Source: Caballeronia hypogeia (GTDB lineage Bacteria; Pseudomonadota; Gammaproteobacteria; Burkholderiales; Burkholderiaceae). From it: a stretch of 64,000 nt of DNA. Below are positions 47,891 through 56,701 of this stretch, piece by piece. The DNA is taken from the NCBI RefSeq assembly GCF_001544875.2, contig NZ_FCOA02000003.1, positions 310,001-374,000 of the forward strand. The letters run 5' to 3'. Numbering within the stretch: the first letter of the stretch is position 1; every line of letters starts with the position of its first letter. A program made the translations under genes and the position numbers. The notes beneath the pieces were generated by a model. That model worked only from the letters and a program-made list of their open reading frames with translations. It searched no databases and was not told the origin of the DNA.

Positions 47891-49174
47891 ATGTCCAAGA
47901 ATCAAGTCCTCTTCGAACGCGCCCAGCGAACCATTCCCGGCGGCGTGAATTCGCCGGTGCGGGCGTTCCGCTCGGTCGGCGGCACGCCGCGCTTCATCGA
48001 GCGCGCGGAAGGCGCGTATTTCTGGGATGCAGAGGGCAAGCGCTATATCGACTACATCGGCTCGTGGGGTCCGATGATCGTCGGCCACGTTCACCCCGAA
48101 GTGCTCGAGGCCGTGCAGCGCGTGCTCGTGCACGGCTTTTCGTTCGGCGCGCCGACGGAAGCCGAAATCGAGATCGCCGAGGAAATCTGCAAGCTCGTGC
48201 CGTCGATGGAACAGGTGCGGATGGTGTCCTCCGGCACCGAGGCGACCATGAGCGCGCTGCGTCTCGCGCGCGGCTTCACGAACCGCAGCCGCATCATCAA
48301 GTTCGAGGGCTGCTATCACGGTCACGCGGACAGCCTGCTCGTCAAGGCGGGCTCGGGCCTGCTCACGTTCGGCAATCCGACTTCCGCGGGCGTGCCGGCC
48401 GATATCGCCAAACACACCACGGTGCTCGAGTACAACAACGTCGAGCAACTGAACGAGGCGTTCGCCGCGTTCGGCAATGAAATCGCGTCGGTGATCGTCG
48501 AGCCGGTCGCGGGCAACATGAACCTCGTGCGCGCGACGCCCGAATTTCTGAACGCGCTGCGCGAGCGCTGCAACGAGTATGGTTCCGTGCTGATCTTCGA
48601 CGAAGTGATGTGCGGCTTCCGCGTCGCGCTCGGCGGCGCGCAGGAGGTCTACGGCATCAAGCCGGATCTCACGTGCCTGGGCAAGGTGATCGGCGGCGGC
48701 ATGCCGGCGGCGGCGTTCGGCGGCCGGCGCGACATCATGGCGCATCTGGCGCCGCTGGGCGGCGTCTATCAGGCGGGCACGCTGTCGGGCAATCCGATTG
48801 CGGTGGCGGCGGGCCTCAAGACGCTGCAACTGATCCAGCGCCCCGGCTTTCACGACGACCTCGCAAAGCAGACCCGCAAGCTCGTCGACGGCCTCACCGC
48901 CGCCGCGCGCGAGGCAAAGGTGCCCTTCTCGGCCGATTCGATCGGCGGCATGTTCGGCCTGTACTTCATGGATCAGGTGCCGGGCAGCTTCGCGCAGATC
49001 CAGCAAGGCGACACGAAGCGCTTCAACGCGTTCTTCCACGCGATGCTCGACGCGGGCGTGTACTTCGCGCCGTCGGCGTTCGAGGCCGGATTCGTATCGA
49101 GCGCCCATGACGATTCGATCATCGACGCGACCATCGACGCCGCGCGTGGCGCGTTCGCGTCGCTCGCCGCTTAA
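47891..49174 (+). CDS. hemL: Glutamate-1-semialdehyde 2,1-aminomutase
   Basis: The 427-residue PLP enzyme converts glutamate-1-semialdehyde to 5-aminolevulinate in the C5 haem pathway. Motifs are [19 protein letters not shown] at the N-terminus, [25 protein letters not shown], and the PLP lysine in [17 protein letters not shown]. The length is normal. The start at MSKNQVLF matches family N-termini. It is followed closely by the riboflavin genes. Confidence 0.97.
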   Translation: MSKNQVLFERAQRTIPGGVNSPVRAFRSVGGTPRFIERAEGAYFWDAEGKRYIDYIGSWGPMIVGHVHPEVLEAVQRVLVHGFSFGAPTEAEIEIAEEICKLVPSMEQVRMVSSGTEATMSALRLARGFTNRSRIIKFEGCYHGHADSLLVKAGSGLLTFGNPTSAGVPADIAKHTTVLEYNNVEQLNEAFAAFGNEIASVIVEPVAGNMNLVRATPEFLNALRERCNEYGSVLIFDEVMCGFRVALGGAQEVYGIKPDLTCLGKVIGGGMPAAAFGGRRDIMAHLAPLGGVYQAGTLSGNPIAVAAGLKTLQLIQRPGFHDDLAKQTRKLVDGLTAAAREAKVPFSADSIGGMFGLYFMDQVPGSFAQIQQGDTKRFNAFFHAMLDAGVYFAPSAFEAGFVSSAHDDSIIDATIDAARGAFASLAA

Positions 49175-49201
49175 CGTCACCTCACGCCGCGGGCCGCGCC
49201 G

Positions 49202-50296
49202 ATGTTCTCGCAAACCGACTTCACGCACATGGAGCGCGCGCTCGCGCTCGCCTCGAAGGGCATGTACACGACGACGCCGAATCCGCGCGTCGGCTGCGTG
49301 CTCGTCAAGAACGGCGAAGTAATCGGCATGGGCTTCACGCAGCCCGCCGGGCAGGATCACGCCGAAGTACGCGCGCTGAAGGACGCGCGCGCTCGCGGCA
49401 AGGACCCGCGCGGCGCCACTGCCTACGTGACGCTCGAACCGTGCAGCCATTTCGGGCGCACGCCGCCCTGCGCGCACGCGCTCATCGACGCGCGCGTCGA
49501 AAAGGTCATCGCCGCGATGGAAGACCCGAACCCGTCGGTTTCAGGTCGCGGTCTCGCGATGCTGCGCGACGCGGGCATCGACGTGCGCTGCGGGCTGCTC
49601 GCGAACGAAGCGCATGAAATGAACATCGGCTTCGTGTCGCGCATGACGCGCCGCCGGCCGTGGGTGCGCATGAAAGTCGCGGCCACGCTCGACGGCCGCA
49701 CCGGCCTGCCCACCGGCGAAAGCCAGTGGATCACGGGCGAGGACGCCCGCGCCGACGGCCACGCGTGGCGCGCCCGCGCCTGCGCGATCCTCACGGGCAT
49801 CGGCACGGTGCGCGAGGACGACCCGCAACTGACCGTGCGCGCGGTGGACACGCCGCGCCAGCCGCAGCGCGTGCTGATCGACAGTCGCCTCGACGTGCCG
49901 ATGCAGGCGCGCATTCTCGACGGCGCGCCGCTCTGGATCTTCCATTCGGCGAACGCCGAAGCCGCCCGCATCGACGCACTGCGCGAGAAAGGCGCGGACC
50001 TGATGGAGCTTTCCAACGAGCACGGCAAGGTCGATCTGCCCGCCATGCTCACCGCGCTTGCCGATCGCGGCATCAACGAACTGCACGTGGAAGCGGGCCA
50101 CAAGCTCAACGGCTCGCTCCTGCGCGAAGGCTGCGTCGACGAACTGCTGATCTATCTCGCGCCGAGCCTGCTCGGCAGCGCGCCCGGCATGTTCGATTTC
50201 GCGCCGCCGGATACCCTCGATGCGCGGCCACATCTGAAGTTTCATCGCATCGACCGGCTCGGCGACGATCTGCGCATACTCGCCCGCAACGCCTGA
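49202..50296 (+). CDS. ribD: Riboflavin biosynthesis deaminase/reductase (RibD)
   Basis: The 364-residue bifunctional enzyme carries out steps two and three from GTP. The N-terminal deaminase (about 1-145) shows zinc ligands in DHAEVRAL and in EPCSHFGRTPPC. The C-terminal part (about 150-360) is the NADPH reductase (RMKVAATLDGRTGLPTGES, LHVEAGHKLNGSLL). It starts 28 bases after hemL and precedes ribE, so the group may share an mRNA. Confidence 0.96.
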   Translation: MFSQTDFTHMERALALASKGMYTTTPNPRVGCVLVKNGEVIGMGFTQPAGQDHAEVRALKDARARGKDPRGATAYVTLEPCSHFGRTPPCAHALIDARVEKVIAAMEDPNPSVSGRGLAMLRDAGIDVRCGLLANEAHEMNIGFVSRMTRRRPWVRMKVAATLDGRTGLPTGESQWITGEDARADGHAWRARACAILTGIGTVREDDPQLTVRAVDTPRQPQRVLIDSRLDVPMQARILDGAPLWIFHSANAEAARIDALREKGADLMELSNEHGKVDLPAMLTALADRGINELHVEAGHKLNGSLLREGCVDELLIYLAPSLLGSAPGMFDFAPPDTLDARPHLKFHRIDRLGDDLRILARNA

Positions 50297-50339
50297 GCAA
50301 ACGTCACCCGGTAATCAGCACCGACAAGGAAGGAAACCG

Positions 50340-50954
50340 ATGTTCACAGGAATCGTCGCGGCAGTAGGCCGCATCGAAAACGTCACGCCGCTGGGCGCGG
50401 AGCCGGAAGCCGGCGTTCGCCTGACGGTCGCCGCGGGCAGTCTCGATCTTGCCGACGTCGAACTCGGCGACAGCATCGCGATTCAGGGCGCGTGCATGAC
50501 GGTGATTCAAAAATCAGCAAACGCGTTCGATGTCGAAGTGTCGCGCGAAAGCCTCAACAAGACGGCCGGGCTGGGCGACGCCGGCGCGCAGGTGAACCTG
50601 GAAAAGGCGCTGCGCGCGCACGACCGGCTGGGCGGCCATCTCGTCTCGGGTCACGTGGACGGTCTCGGCGTCGTGTCGAAGTTCGAACCGGTGGGTGAAT
50701 CGCACGAGTTGCGCGTGGTGGCCCCGAAGGACATCGGCAAGTATCTGGCCTACAAGGGCTCGGTGACCGTGAACGGCGTCAGCCTCACGGTGAATGCCGT
50801 CAGCGACCGCACCGACGGCTGCGAGTTCTCCATCAACCTCATTCCGCACACCGTGGAAGTCACGACGCTCAAGGCGCTGAAGCCCGGCGCGAAGGTCAAT
50901 CTGGAGATCGATCTGATCGCGCGTTACGTCGAGCGCATGATGAACGCGAAGTAA
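50340..50954 (+). CDS. ribE: Riboflavin synthase alpha chain
   Basis: The 204-residue enzyme dismutates two 6,7-dimethyl-8-ribityllumazines into riboflavin. Its N-terminus MFTGIVAAVGRIENV is the family signature. The two lumazine-binding repeats (about 1-95 and 97-200) are seen as DSIAIQGACMTV and SVTVNGVSLTVN, with GHLVSGHVDG between. AAGGAAACCG precedes the ATG. I call it ribE in the nomenclature where ribH is lumazine synthase. Confidence 0.95.
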   Translation: MFTGIVAAVGRIENVTPLGAEPEAGVRLTVAAGSLDLADVELGDSIAIQGACMTVIQKSANAFDVEVSRESLNKTAGLGDAGAQVNLEKALRAHDRLGGHLVSGHVDGLGVVSKFEPVGESHELRVVAPKDIGKYLAYKGSVTVNGVSLTVNAVSDRTDGCEFSINLIPHTVEVTTLKALKPGAKVNLEIDLIARYVERMMNAK

Positions 50955-50961
50955 GCGGCAC

Positions 50962-51357
50962 TCATTGCCGCATGCGGATCGACAGCAGATAGACGGTGTC
51001 GTCGACCAGCAGGTAAAAAAGCACGTAGTGATCGGGCGGCGTGTGACCGAACGTGTACACGCGCAACTCGCCGCCCGCCGCCTTTCCGCGTTCGAGCAGG
51101 TCGGTGAGAAGCGGGCTGGCGACCGCCCGCTCGAACGGACCCTGTTTCTCGTCGACGAAGCGGCAACCGATTCGCGGCGTGCCCTGCAGCAGCGGAATCG
51201 TCTGCTTATTCAACAGGTCGAGCAGAGCATGGTACGCCGTTGGCCGCCCCGCCTCGGATAACTGCCGCTCGATATCGAGGAGTCGCGCCGCGAAATGCGT
51301 GGTGATGCGCAGTGCGGCGACGCGGTCCGCCGCTTCCGGTGCTGAGATGCCGATCAT
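50962..51357 (-). CDS. ParE/RelE-like toxin, orphan
   Basis: The 131-residue protein has a helical N-terminal part. The C-terminal strands GGELRVYTFGHTPPDHYVLFYLLVDDTVYLLSIRM resemble the closing beta-sheet and Arg of RelE/ParE toxins (here ending IRMRQ). A ParE-like toxin is therefore plausible, but the sequence match is weak. It begins with ATG, preceded by GAGG nine bases upstream. No antitoxin gene is visible upstream or downstream, and it lies opposite to the rib genes between ribE and ribBX. If it is a toxin it is either inactive or controlled elsewhere. Confidence 0.55.
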   Translation of the reverse strand: MIGISAPEAADRVAALRITTHFAARLLDIERQLSEAGRPTAYHALLDLLNKQTIPLLQGTPRIGCRFVDEKQGPFERAVASPLLTDLLERGKAAGGELRVYTFGHTPPDHYVLFYLLVDDTVYLLSIRMRQ

Positions 51358-51537
51358 TTAAGTCACGCCTCGATAGTTGGAGTCCGGCCAGTTTCCCAGC
51401 CGCGCCGCCTTCGCACCATTCGTCCGAACGGCCTAGGAAAACTCCACACGACCCGGGCCACCGATTTCAGCAACGGTCCATCGGCCGTGGCGTAAAATAC
51501 GCGCTTTCCCCAAACCGGACCCGCACGGGACGTCATC

Positions 51538-52701
51538 ATGTCGCTCGCCTCCACTCCTGAGATCATCGCTGAACTGAAAGCCGGCCGGATGGTGATCCTC
51601 GTCGACGAAGAAGATCGCGAGAACGAAGGCGATCTCGTCATCGCCGCCGAATTCGTCACGCCCGAGGCCATCAACTTCATGGCGAAGCACGGCCGCGGCC
51701 TCATCTGCCTCACGCTCACGCAGGAGCGCTGCAGGCAATTGAACCTGCCGCTGATGACGCATCGCAACGGCACGCAGTACGGCACGGCGTTCACCGTGAG
51801 CATCGAAGCGGCAGAAGGCGTCACGACCGGCATTTCGGCCTCGGACCGCGCCCGCACGATCCAGGCAGCCGTCGCGCACGACGCCCGCGCCGAGAACATC
51901 GTGCAGCCGGGCCATGTGTTCCCGATCATGGCGCAGCCGGGCGGCGTGCTGGTGCGCGCGGGACATACGGAAGCAGGCTGCGATTTCACCGCGCTCGCCG
52001 GCCTCACGCCCGCCGCCGTGATCTGCGAAATCATCAAGGACGACGGCGAGATGGCGCGGCTGCCCGATCTCATTGAGTTCAGCCAGCAGCACGGCATCAA
52101 GATCGGCACGATCGCCGATCTGATCCACTATCGCAGCCGCACCGAATCGATCATCGAAAAAGTCTGCGAGCGCACCATGCAGACCGCGCACGGCCCGTTC
52201 CGCGCGGTGCTGTATCGCGACGAGCCGACGCATTCGCCGCATATCGCCCTCGTGCGCGGCTCGCCGCATCCGGATCGCGCAACGCCGGTGCGCGTGCACG
52301 AGCCGCTCTCGGTGATCGATCTGCTCGAAATCGACTCGTCCACACACTCATGGACCATCGACGCCGCGATGAAGGAAATCGCCGCGCGCGATCTCGGCGC
52401 GGTCGTCATGCTCAACTGCGGCGACACGAAGGAGCATCTCGTCGACGTGTTCCGCGCCTTCGACCAGAAAGAGAAGGCGGCGGAACTGCAACGCCGCCCG
52501 ATCGACTTCAAGACTTACGGCATCGGCGCGCAGATCCTGCGCGACCTGGGCGTCGGCAAGATGGAAGTGCTCGCGAATCCGCGCAGACTCGGCAGCATGT
52601 CGGGCTATGGGCTCGAAGTCACGGGCTTCATTCCGATGCCCGGCGGCCCCACGACCGCCGCGCCCGCCGAGCCGCCCGTCACCCAGTTGCGCTCGGCCTG
52701 A
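51538..52701 (+). CDS. ribB: 3,4-dihydroxy-2-butanone-4-phosphate synthase with degenerate GTP cyclohydrolase II domain
   Basis: The 387-residue protein has a complete RibB half (about 1-205: [40 protein letters not shown]), which converts ribulose-5-phosphate to the four-carbon riboflavin precursor. The second half (about 210-370) has GTP cyclohydrolase II layout. It lacks the zinc-binding Cys set of active RibA (CLTGD...RCDC), showing instead [17 protein letters not shown]. It therefore fits the RibBX type, with a non-catalytic C-terminal domain. The gaaggcgt-rich promoter region before it contains taaaat at 51493. A true ribA is not in the window. Confidence 0.9.
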   Translation: MSLASTPEIIAELKAGRMVILVDEEDRENEGDLVIAAEFVTPEAINFMAKHGRGLICLTLTQERCRQLNLPLMTHRNGTQYGTAFTVSIEAAEGVTTGISASDRARTIQAAVAHDARAENIVQPGHVFPIMAQPGGVLVRAGHTEAGCDFTALAGLTPAAVICEIIKDDGEMARLPDLIEFSQQHGIKIGTIADLIHYRSRTESIIEKVCERTMQTAHGPFRAVLYRDEPTHSPHIALVRGSPHPDRATPVRVHEPLSVIDLLEIDSSTHSWTIDAAMKEIAARDLGAVVMLNCGDTKEHLVDVFRAFDQKEKAAELQRRPIDFKTYGIGAQILRDLGVGKMEVLANPRRLGSMSGYGLEVTGFIPMPGGPTTAAPAEPPVTQLRSA

Positions 52702-52753
52702 GACCGCCGGCCACTCAACCCAATCCCAGACCATTCCACGCGAAGGACAATTC

Positions 52754-53257
52754 ATGGAAATCGGACAATACCAGCCGAACCTCGACGGTGACGGCTTGCG
52801 CATCGGCATCGTGCAGTCGCGCTTCAACGAACCGGTGTGCAACGGCCTGGCCGACGCGTGCATCGAAGAGCTGGAACGCCTCGGCGTGATCGGCCAGGAC
52901 GTGCTGCTCGTCACCGTGCCGGGCGCGCTGGAAATTCCGCTCGCGCTGCAAAAGCTGGCGGAATCCGGCCAGTTCGACGCGCTGATCGCACTCGGCGCCG
53001 TCGTGCGCGGCGAGACTTACCACTTCGAACTGGTGTCGAACGAAAGCGGCTCGGGCATCTCGCGCATCGCGCTCGACTTCGGCATTCCGGTGGCCAACGC
53101 CGTGCTGACGACCGAGAACGACGAGCAGGCCGTGGCCCGCATGACCGAAAAAGGCCGCGACGCCGCGCGCGTGGCGGTCGAAATGGCGAATCTGTCCGTC
53201 GCGCTCGAGCAGCTCGGCGGCGATGATGAAGACGAAGAAGACGAGGACCGTGCATGA
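52754..53257 (+). CDS. ribH: 6,7-dimethyl-8-ribityllumazine synthase
   Basis: The 167-residue enzyme condenses the RibB product with the RibD product; it usually assembles into pentamers or icosahedra. Motifs are [45 protein letters not shown] and [17 protein letters not shown]. The acidic tail ([13 protein letters not shown]) is extra. AAGGACAA lies before the ATG. Its stop overlaps the nusB start as ATGA. Confidence 0.97.
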   Translation: MEIGQYQPNLDGDGLRIGIVQSRFNEPVCNGLADACIEELERLGVIGQDVLLVTVPGALEIPLALQKLAESGQFDALIALGAVVRGETYHFELVSNESGSGISRIALDFGIPVANAVLTTENDEQAVARMTEKGRDAARVAVEMANLSVALEQLGGDDEDEEDEDRA

Positions 53258-53688
53258 AGAGCGCACGACGCCGGTCGCGCGAACTCGCGACGCAAGGGCT
53301 TTACCAATGGTTGCTGTCGGGCGCGCCCGCCGGTGAAATCGACGCGCAGTTGCGCAATTCGCAAGGCTTCGACAAGGCCGACCGCGAGCATCTCGATGCG
53401 ATCCTGCACGGCGTGATCAAGGAATCGGACGATCTCTCCGCGCAGTTGCAGCCGTGCCTCGACCGCCCGATCGAGCAGTTGTCGCCGGTCGAGCGCGCGG
53501 TGCTGCTGGTCGCGGCGTTCGAGTTCAAGCATCACATCGACGTGCCGTATCGCGTCGTGATCAATGAAGCGGTCGAGCTGACGAAGACCTTCGGCGGCTC
53601 GGACGGCTACAAGTACGTGAACGGCGTGCTCGACAAGCTCGCCGTCGCGATGCGCCCGACCGAAGCGCAGGCGCGCGGCCGTCACTGA
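53254..53688 (+). CDS. nusB: Transcription antitermination factor NusB
   Basis: The 144-residue all-helical RNA-binding protein works with NusE/S10 in rRNA antitermination. Family marks are [17 protein letters not shown] near the N-terminus, the central [12 protein letters not shown] and the C-terminal [28 protein letters not shown]. It is coupled to ribH by the ATGA overlap, as is common in proteobacteria. Confidence 0.97.
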   Translation: MKSARRRSRELATQGLYQWLLSGAPAGEIDAQLRNSQGFDKADREHLDAILHGVIKESDDLSAQLQPCLDRPIEQLSPVERAVLLVAAFEFKHHIDVPYRVVINEAVELTKTFGGSDGYKYVNGVLDKLAVAMRPTEAQARGRH

Positions 53689-53689
53689 C

Positions 53690-54883
53690 ATGAACCAGGC
53701 GTCAGAGCCGTTGATGCGCCTCGCATCCCGCGTCGGTCAGATCGAGCCCTTCTATGTGATGGAGCTGATGAAAGAGGCTCAGGCGCTCGAGCGCGGGGGC
53801 CGCGACGTCATCCACATGAGCATCGGCGAGCCGGATTTCACGGCTCCGGAGCCGGTGACGCACGCCGCCGCCGAAGCATTGAAGCGCGGCGTCACGCAGT
53901 ACACCAACGCGCTCGGCATCCACGCGCTGCGCGAAGCGATCGCGCGGCATTATCGCGATACCTTCGGCCTCACGGTCGATCCGGAGCGCATCGTCGTGAC
54001 GGCGGGTGCGTCAGCGGCGCTGCTGCTGGCGTGCATGGCGCTCGTCGACAACGGCGACGAAGTCCTGATGCCCGATCCGTGCTATCCGTGCAACCGGCAC
54101 TTCGTATCGGCGGCGGATGGCAAGCCGGTGCTGATTCCGAGCGGTCCGGCCGAACGGTTCCAGCTCACGGCCGCGCACGTCGAGGAAAACTGGAGCGACA
54201 AGACGCGCGGCGTGCTGCTTGCGTCGCCTTCGAATCCCACCGGCACGTCGATCGAGCCGGACGAGTTGCGGCGCATCGTCGACACGGTGCGTGCACGCGG
54301 CGGCTTCACGATCGTCGACGAGATTTACCAGGGATTGAGCTACGACGCGAAACCCGTCTCCGCCCTCTCCTTCGGCGACGACGTCGTCACCGTGAACAGC
54401 TTCTCGAAGTATTTCAACATGACCGGCTGGCGGCTCGGCTGGCTCGTCGTGCCGCAGGCGATGGTCAGCGCGGTCGAGAAGCTCTCGCAGAATCTGTTCA
54501 TCTGCGCGTCGGCGCTGGCGCAGCACGCGGCGCTCGCGTGTTTCGAGCCGGAGACGATCGCGATCTACGAAGCGCGCCGGCTCGAGTTCAAGCGGCGGCG
54601 CGACTACATCGTGCCGGCGCTGCGCTCGCTCGGTTTCGGCGTGCCGGTCGTGCCGGACGGCGCGTTCTACGTCTACGCCGATACGACGACGGTTCATCAC
54701 CCCGCTGCCGGCAATAGCGACGCCCTCACGCATTCGATGCTCCACGACGCGGGCGTCGTACTCGTGCCGGGCGCGGACTTCGGCTTTCATGCGCCGGAGC
54801 GCTACATCCGTCTTTCGTATGCGACCTCGCACGCGAAGCTGGAGGAAGCGGTGCAGCGGCTGGGCTCTCTTTTCAGCCGATAA
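53690..54883 (+). CDS. PLP-dependent class I/II aminotransferase
   Basis: The 397-residue aminotransferase shows the fold I pattern: SIGEPDFTAPEPV, the substrate loop YTNALGIHALREAI, LLASPSNPTGTS, IVDEIYQGLSY and the PLP lysine in SFSKYFNMTGWRLGW. It resembles the aspartate/alanine aminotransferase group; the exact amino acid cannot be told from sequence. It starts two bases after nusB, so it is part of the same transcript. A terminator follows it. Confidence 0.9.
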   Translation: MNQASEPLMRLASRVGQIEPFYVMELMKEAQALERGGRDVIHMSIGEPDFTAPEPVTHAAAEALKRGVTQYTNALGIHALREAIARHYRDTFGLTVDPERIVVTAGASAALLLACMALVDNGDEVLMPDPCYPCNRHFVSAADGKPVLIPSGPAERFQLTAAHVEENWSDKTRGVLLASPSNPTGTSIEPDELRRIVDTVRARGGFTIVDEIYQGLSYDAKPVSALSFGDDVVTVNSFSKYFNMTGWRLGWLVVPQAMVSAVEKLSQNLFICASALAQHAALACFEPETIAIYEARRLEFKRRRDYIVPALRSLGFGVPVVPDGAFYVYADTTTVHHPAAGNSDALTHSMLHDAGVVLVPGADFGFHAPERYIRLSYATSHAKLEEAVQRLGSLFSR

Positions 54884-54902
54884 AACGCGGGCGCAGAGAA
54901 AG

Positions 54903-54929
54903 AAAAAGGCACCCGAGGGTGCCTTTTTT
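54903..54929. terminator. Bidirectional terminator between aminotransferase and transglycosylase
   Basis: The stem aaaaaggcacc / ggtgccttttt is symmetric with T runs on both strands and lies between the convergent genes. Confidence 0.92.
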
Positions 54930-54953
54930 CATCTGAAGTTCCGCGCGCGATTG

Positions 54954-56102
54954 TTAAGCGCCGAATTCCGCCGACGCCACATGCTTGGCGTCGCTATCGC
55001 CATCGTCCTGCGACGCGGACTTCTTCGACGTATCGATCGTGACGTGCACGCGCTTGTCCGCCGCCGCCGACGCCAGAACCTGCTTCGGCGCGGCCTGGAC
55101 CGGCGCCTGTGGCGCGTTGATCGGCACGTTGCGGCCGCGCGCGACATCGCGCAGACGCGAACGCTCGGCCATCACCTTGGCGCCGTAGCCGCCATCGTCC
55201 TGCGTGCTCGAGCCGACGTAATAGCGCAGGCCGCCCGCCACCGAGCCGCCGCGCGCGATGCAATCCTTCAGCACCAGCGCGCCGACCTTGATGTTCGCGA
55301 GCGGATCGAGCGCCGCGTGCGAGCCGCCGAAATACTCGAACTTGTCGGAATGGACCTTCGACATCACCTGCATCAGGCCCTGAGCGCCGACGCCGCTTTC
55401 CGCATACGGATTGAAACCGGATTCGATCGCCATCACTGAGAGCAGCAGGAGCGGATCGAGGCCGACTTCGCGACCGGTGTCGAACGCAGCGCGGACCAGA
55501 TCGGCGACCGGCTCTTCCGCCACGCGATAGCGGCGCGCGATGAAGTTCGCCACCAGCTTCTGCTCACGCGAGGAGACCAGCACGCGGTCGTCGCGCGCAT
55601 CGGCTACGACGCGTTGCGCCGGAATCATGCTCGCGAGCATGCCGACGGAGGGCATGGTGCGCGGATCGAGACCGTTCGGCGAGACAGCGAGGCTGATGCC
55701 GCCGGTGAGTTGATGCGTGCTCGCGTCGTCGGACGCGGCGGCGCCGAGCGAGGGCGTGAGTGCGCCCGGCGCATTTTTCCCCGCCGCAGGCGCGTTGGCT
55801 GCGAGATTCACCGGCAGCATCGGATCGCTGGGCTGACGATGCACCGCCGAGAACGGCGGAAGCGGCTGGCCCGCGAGCAGCCGCGCCGGACCGGCCTGGA
55901 CCGCCGCCGACACGAACGGCATGATCCTTGCGGCGAACGTGGTGCGCCACGACGGCAGCAGCCAGAGCGCGAGCGCCGTGACCATGGCCGCGCCGCCGAC
56001 CACGGCGAAGAGATGGTGACTCAAACGGCGTCCGCGACGTAGCACTACGCGTATGATCTGCGCGGCGCGGGTGTCGGAACCCCACCAAACTGATGCGTTC
56101 AT
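54954..56102 (-). CDS. Membrane-anchored lytic transglycosylase (SLT family)
   Basis: The 382-residue protein has a short cytosolic N-terminus, a transmembrane helix (about 31-51, FAVVGGAAMVTALALWLLP) and a disordered, Ala/Pro-rich periplasmic linker. The SLT catalytic domain follows (about 205-310). The catalytic Glu is in IESGFNPYAESG and is followed by VGAQGLMQVM, the family motif. It cleaves peptidoglycan glycan strands, giving anhydromuropeptides. The C-terminal 70 residues are Lys/Ser-rich. GGGAG lies five bases before the ATG. It has an unusually long leader with a promoter and an internal terminator (56308-56476), suggesting regulated read-through. Confidence 0.9.
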   Translation of the reverse strand: MNASVWWGSDTRAAQIIRVVLRRGRRLSHHLFAVVGGAAMVTALALWLLPSWRTTFAARIMPFVSAAVQAGPARLLAGQPLPPFSAVHRQPSDPMLPVNLAANAPAAGKNAPGALTPSLGAAASDDASTHQLTGGISLAVSPNGLDPRTMPSVGMLASMIPAQRVVADARDDRVLVSSREQKLVANFIARRYRVAEEPVADLVRAAFDTGREVGLDPLLLLSVMAIESGFNPYAESGVGAQGLMQVMSKVHSDKFEYFGGSHAALDPLANIKVGALVLKDCIARGGSVAGGLRYYVGSSTQDDGGYGAKVMAERSRLRDVARGRNVPINAPQAPVQAAPKQVLASAAADKRVHVTIDTSKKSASQDDGDSDAKHVASAEFGA

Positions 56103-56307
56103 CGATACTCCCAATGTTGCATGATTTGCGCAGATGAATACGAATGAAGCACGTATTCGAAACACAAATCAGACACCGCCGGCTCAAGGCAAGCGTAAGC
56201 GGCATCGGGGATACGGCATGAGCCGTCTGGAAAGCCGATCCGGCAAGCGTCACCGGTTTGCGCGGCACGAACAACATGCCCTGAGTGCGCAGATGGCCTT
56301 CCACGCG

Positions 56308-56332
56308 AAAAAACCGGCGCGAGAAACGCCGG
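56308..56332 (-). terminator. Intrinsic terminator inside the transglycosylase leader
   Basis: On the minus strand ccggcg-tttctcg-cgccgg is followed by six T residues. It lies about 110-130 bases after the predicted transcription start and 205 bases before the gene. It could end a small RNA or act as an attenuator. Confidence 0.75.
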
Positions 56333-56448
56333 CAGTGACAACCAACAGCCATGAATCGCCGGGCAGGAGCGGCGCAGGCGACGCATGAGCGTCTGAAAAA
56401 CCTGAGGCAGCGGTAAAAAATTTCAAAACCTGCAATAGATGCCAAGCG
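56333..56448 (-). ncRNA. Candidate structured leader RNA or small RNA
   Basis: About 115 bases lie between the predicted promoter and the leader terminator. They contain GC-rich segments able to pair. I do not recognise a known riboswitch core in them. A leader frame starting at 56386 (95 codons) lacks a ribosome-binding site, though its stop overlaps the transglycosylase start as ATGA. Confidence 0.35.
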
Positions 56449-56476
56449 ATTCTAACAGGGTTTAATGATCCGTCAA
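56449..56476 (-). promoter_or_regulatory. Sigma-70 promoter of the transglycosylase leader
   Basis: On the minus strand TTGACG (56476-56471), a 16-base spacer and TAGAAT (56454-56449) form a near-consensus promoter. Its transcript would start near 56442, about 340 bases before the gene. Confidence 0.65.
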
Positions 56477-56701
56477 TGCTATAGACTTCAGTTTCAATTA
56501 CTTACAGTTATATTGAACAGTGTTCAGCGTCCGGAACGCACGTCGGTTGGGGCGTGGCCAGCGGATTTTGCTGAATGTCCCCGAACGCACGGACGCCGAC
56601 GCAGGTAAAATCGACAATCGCTTGGCGCGCAGCCGTCCCGTCCTTCGAGTCCAGCGCCTCAAGCGCCTTCGAGTCTCCTCCGAGTCCCTTGACGACCATC
56701 G

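Noticed and set aside
47885..49477. 530-codon open frame opposite hemL and ribD
   Set aside because: It crosses two certain genes, has no initiation site and an Arg/His-rich random composition.
51358..51537. FMN riboswitch or antitoxin gene before ribBX
   Set aside because: I could not find the conserved FMN-riboswitch core, and the only in-frame stretch ending at the toxin start lacks a start codon.
56134..56388. Small Arg-rich plus-strand frame (84 codons) in the transglycosylase leader
   Set aside because: It has no ribosome-binding site and runs across the minus-strand leader with its terminator.
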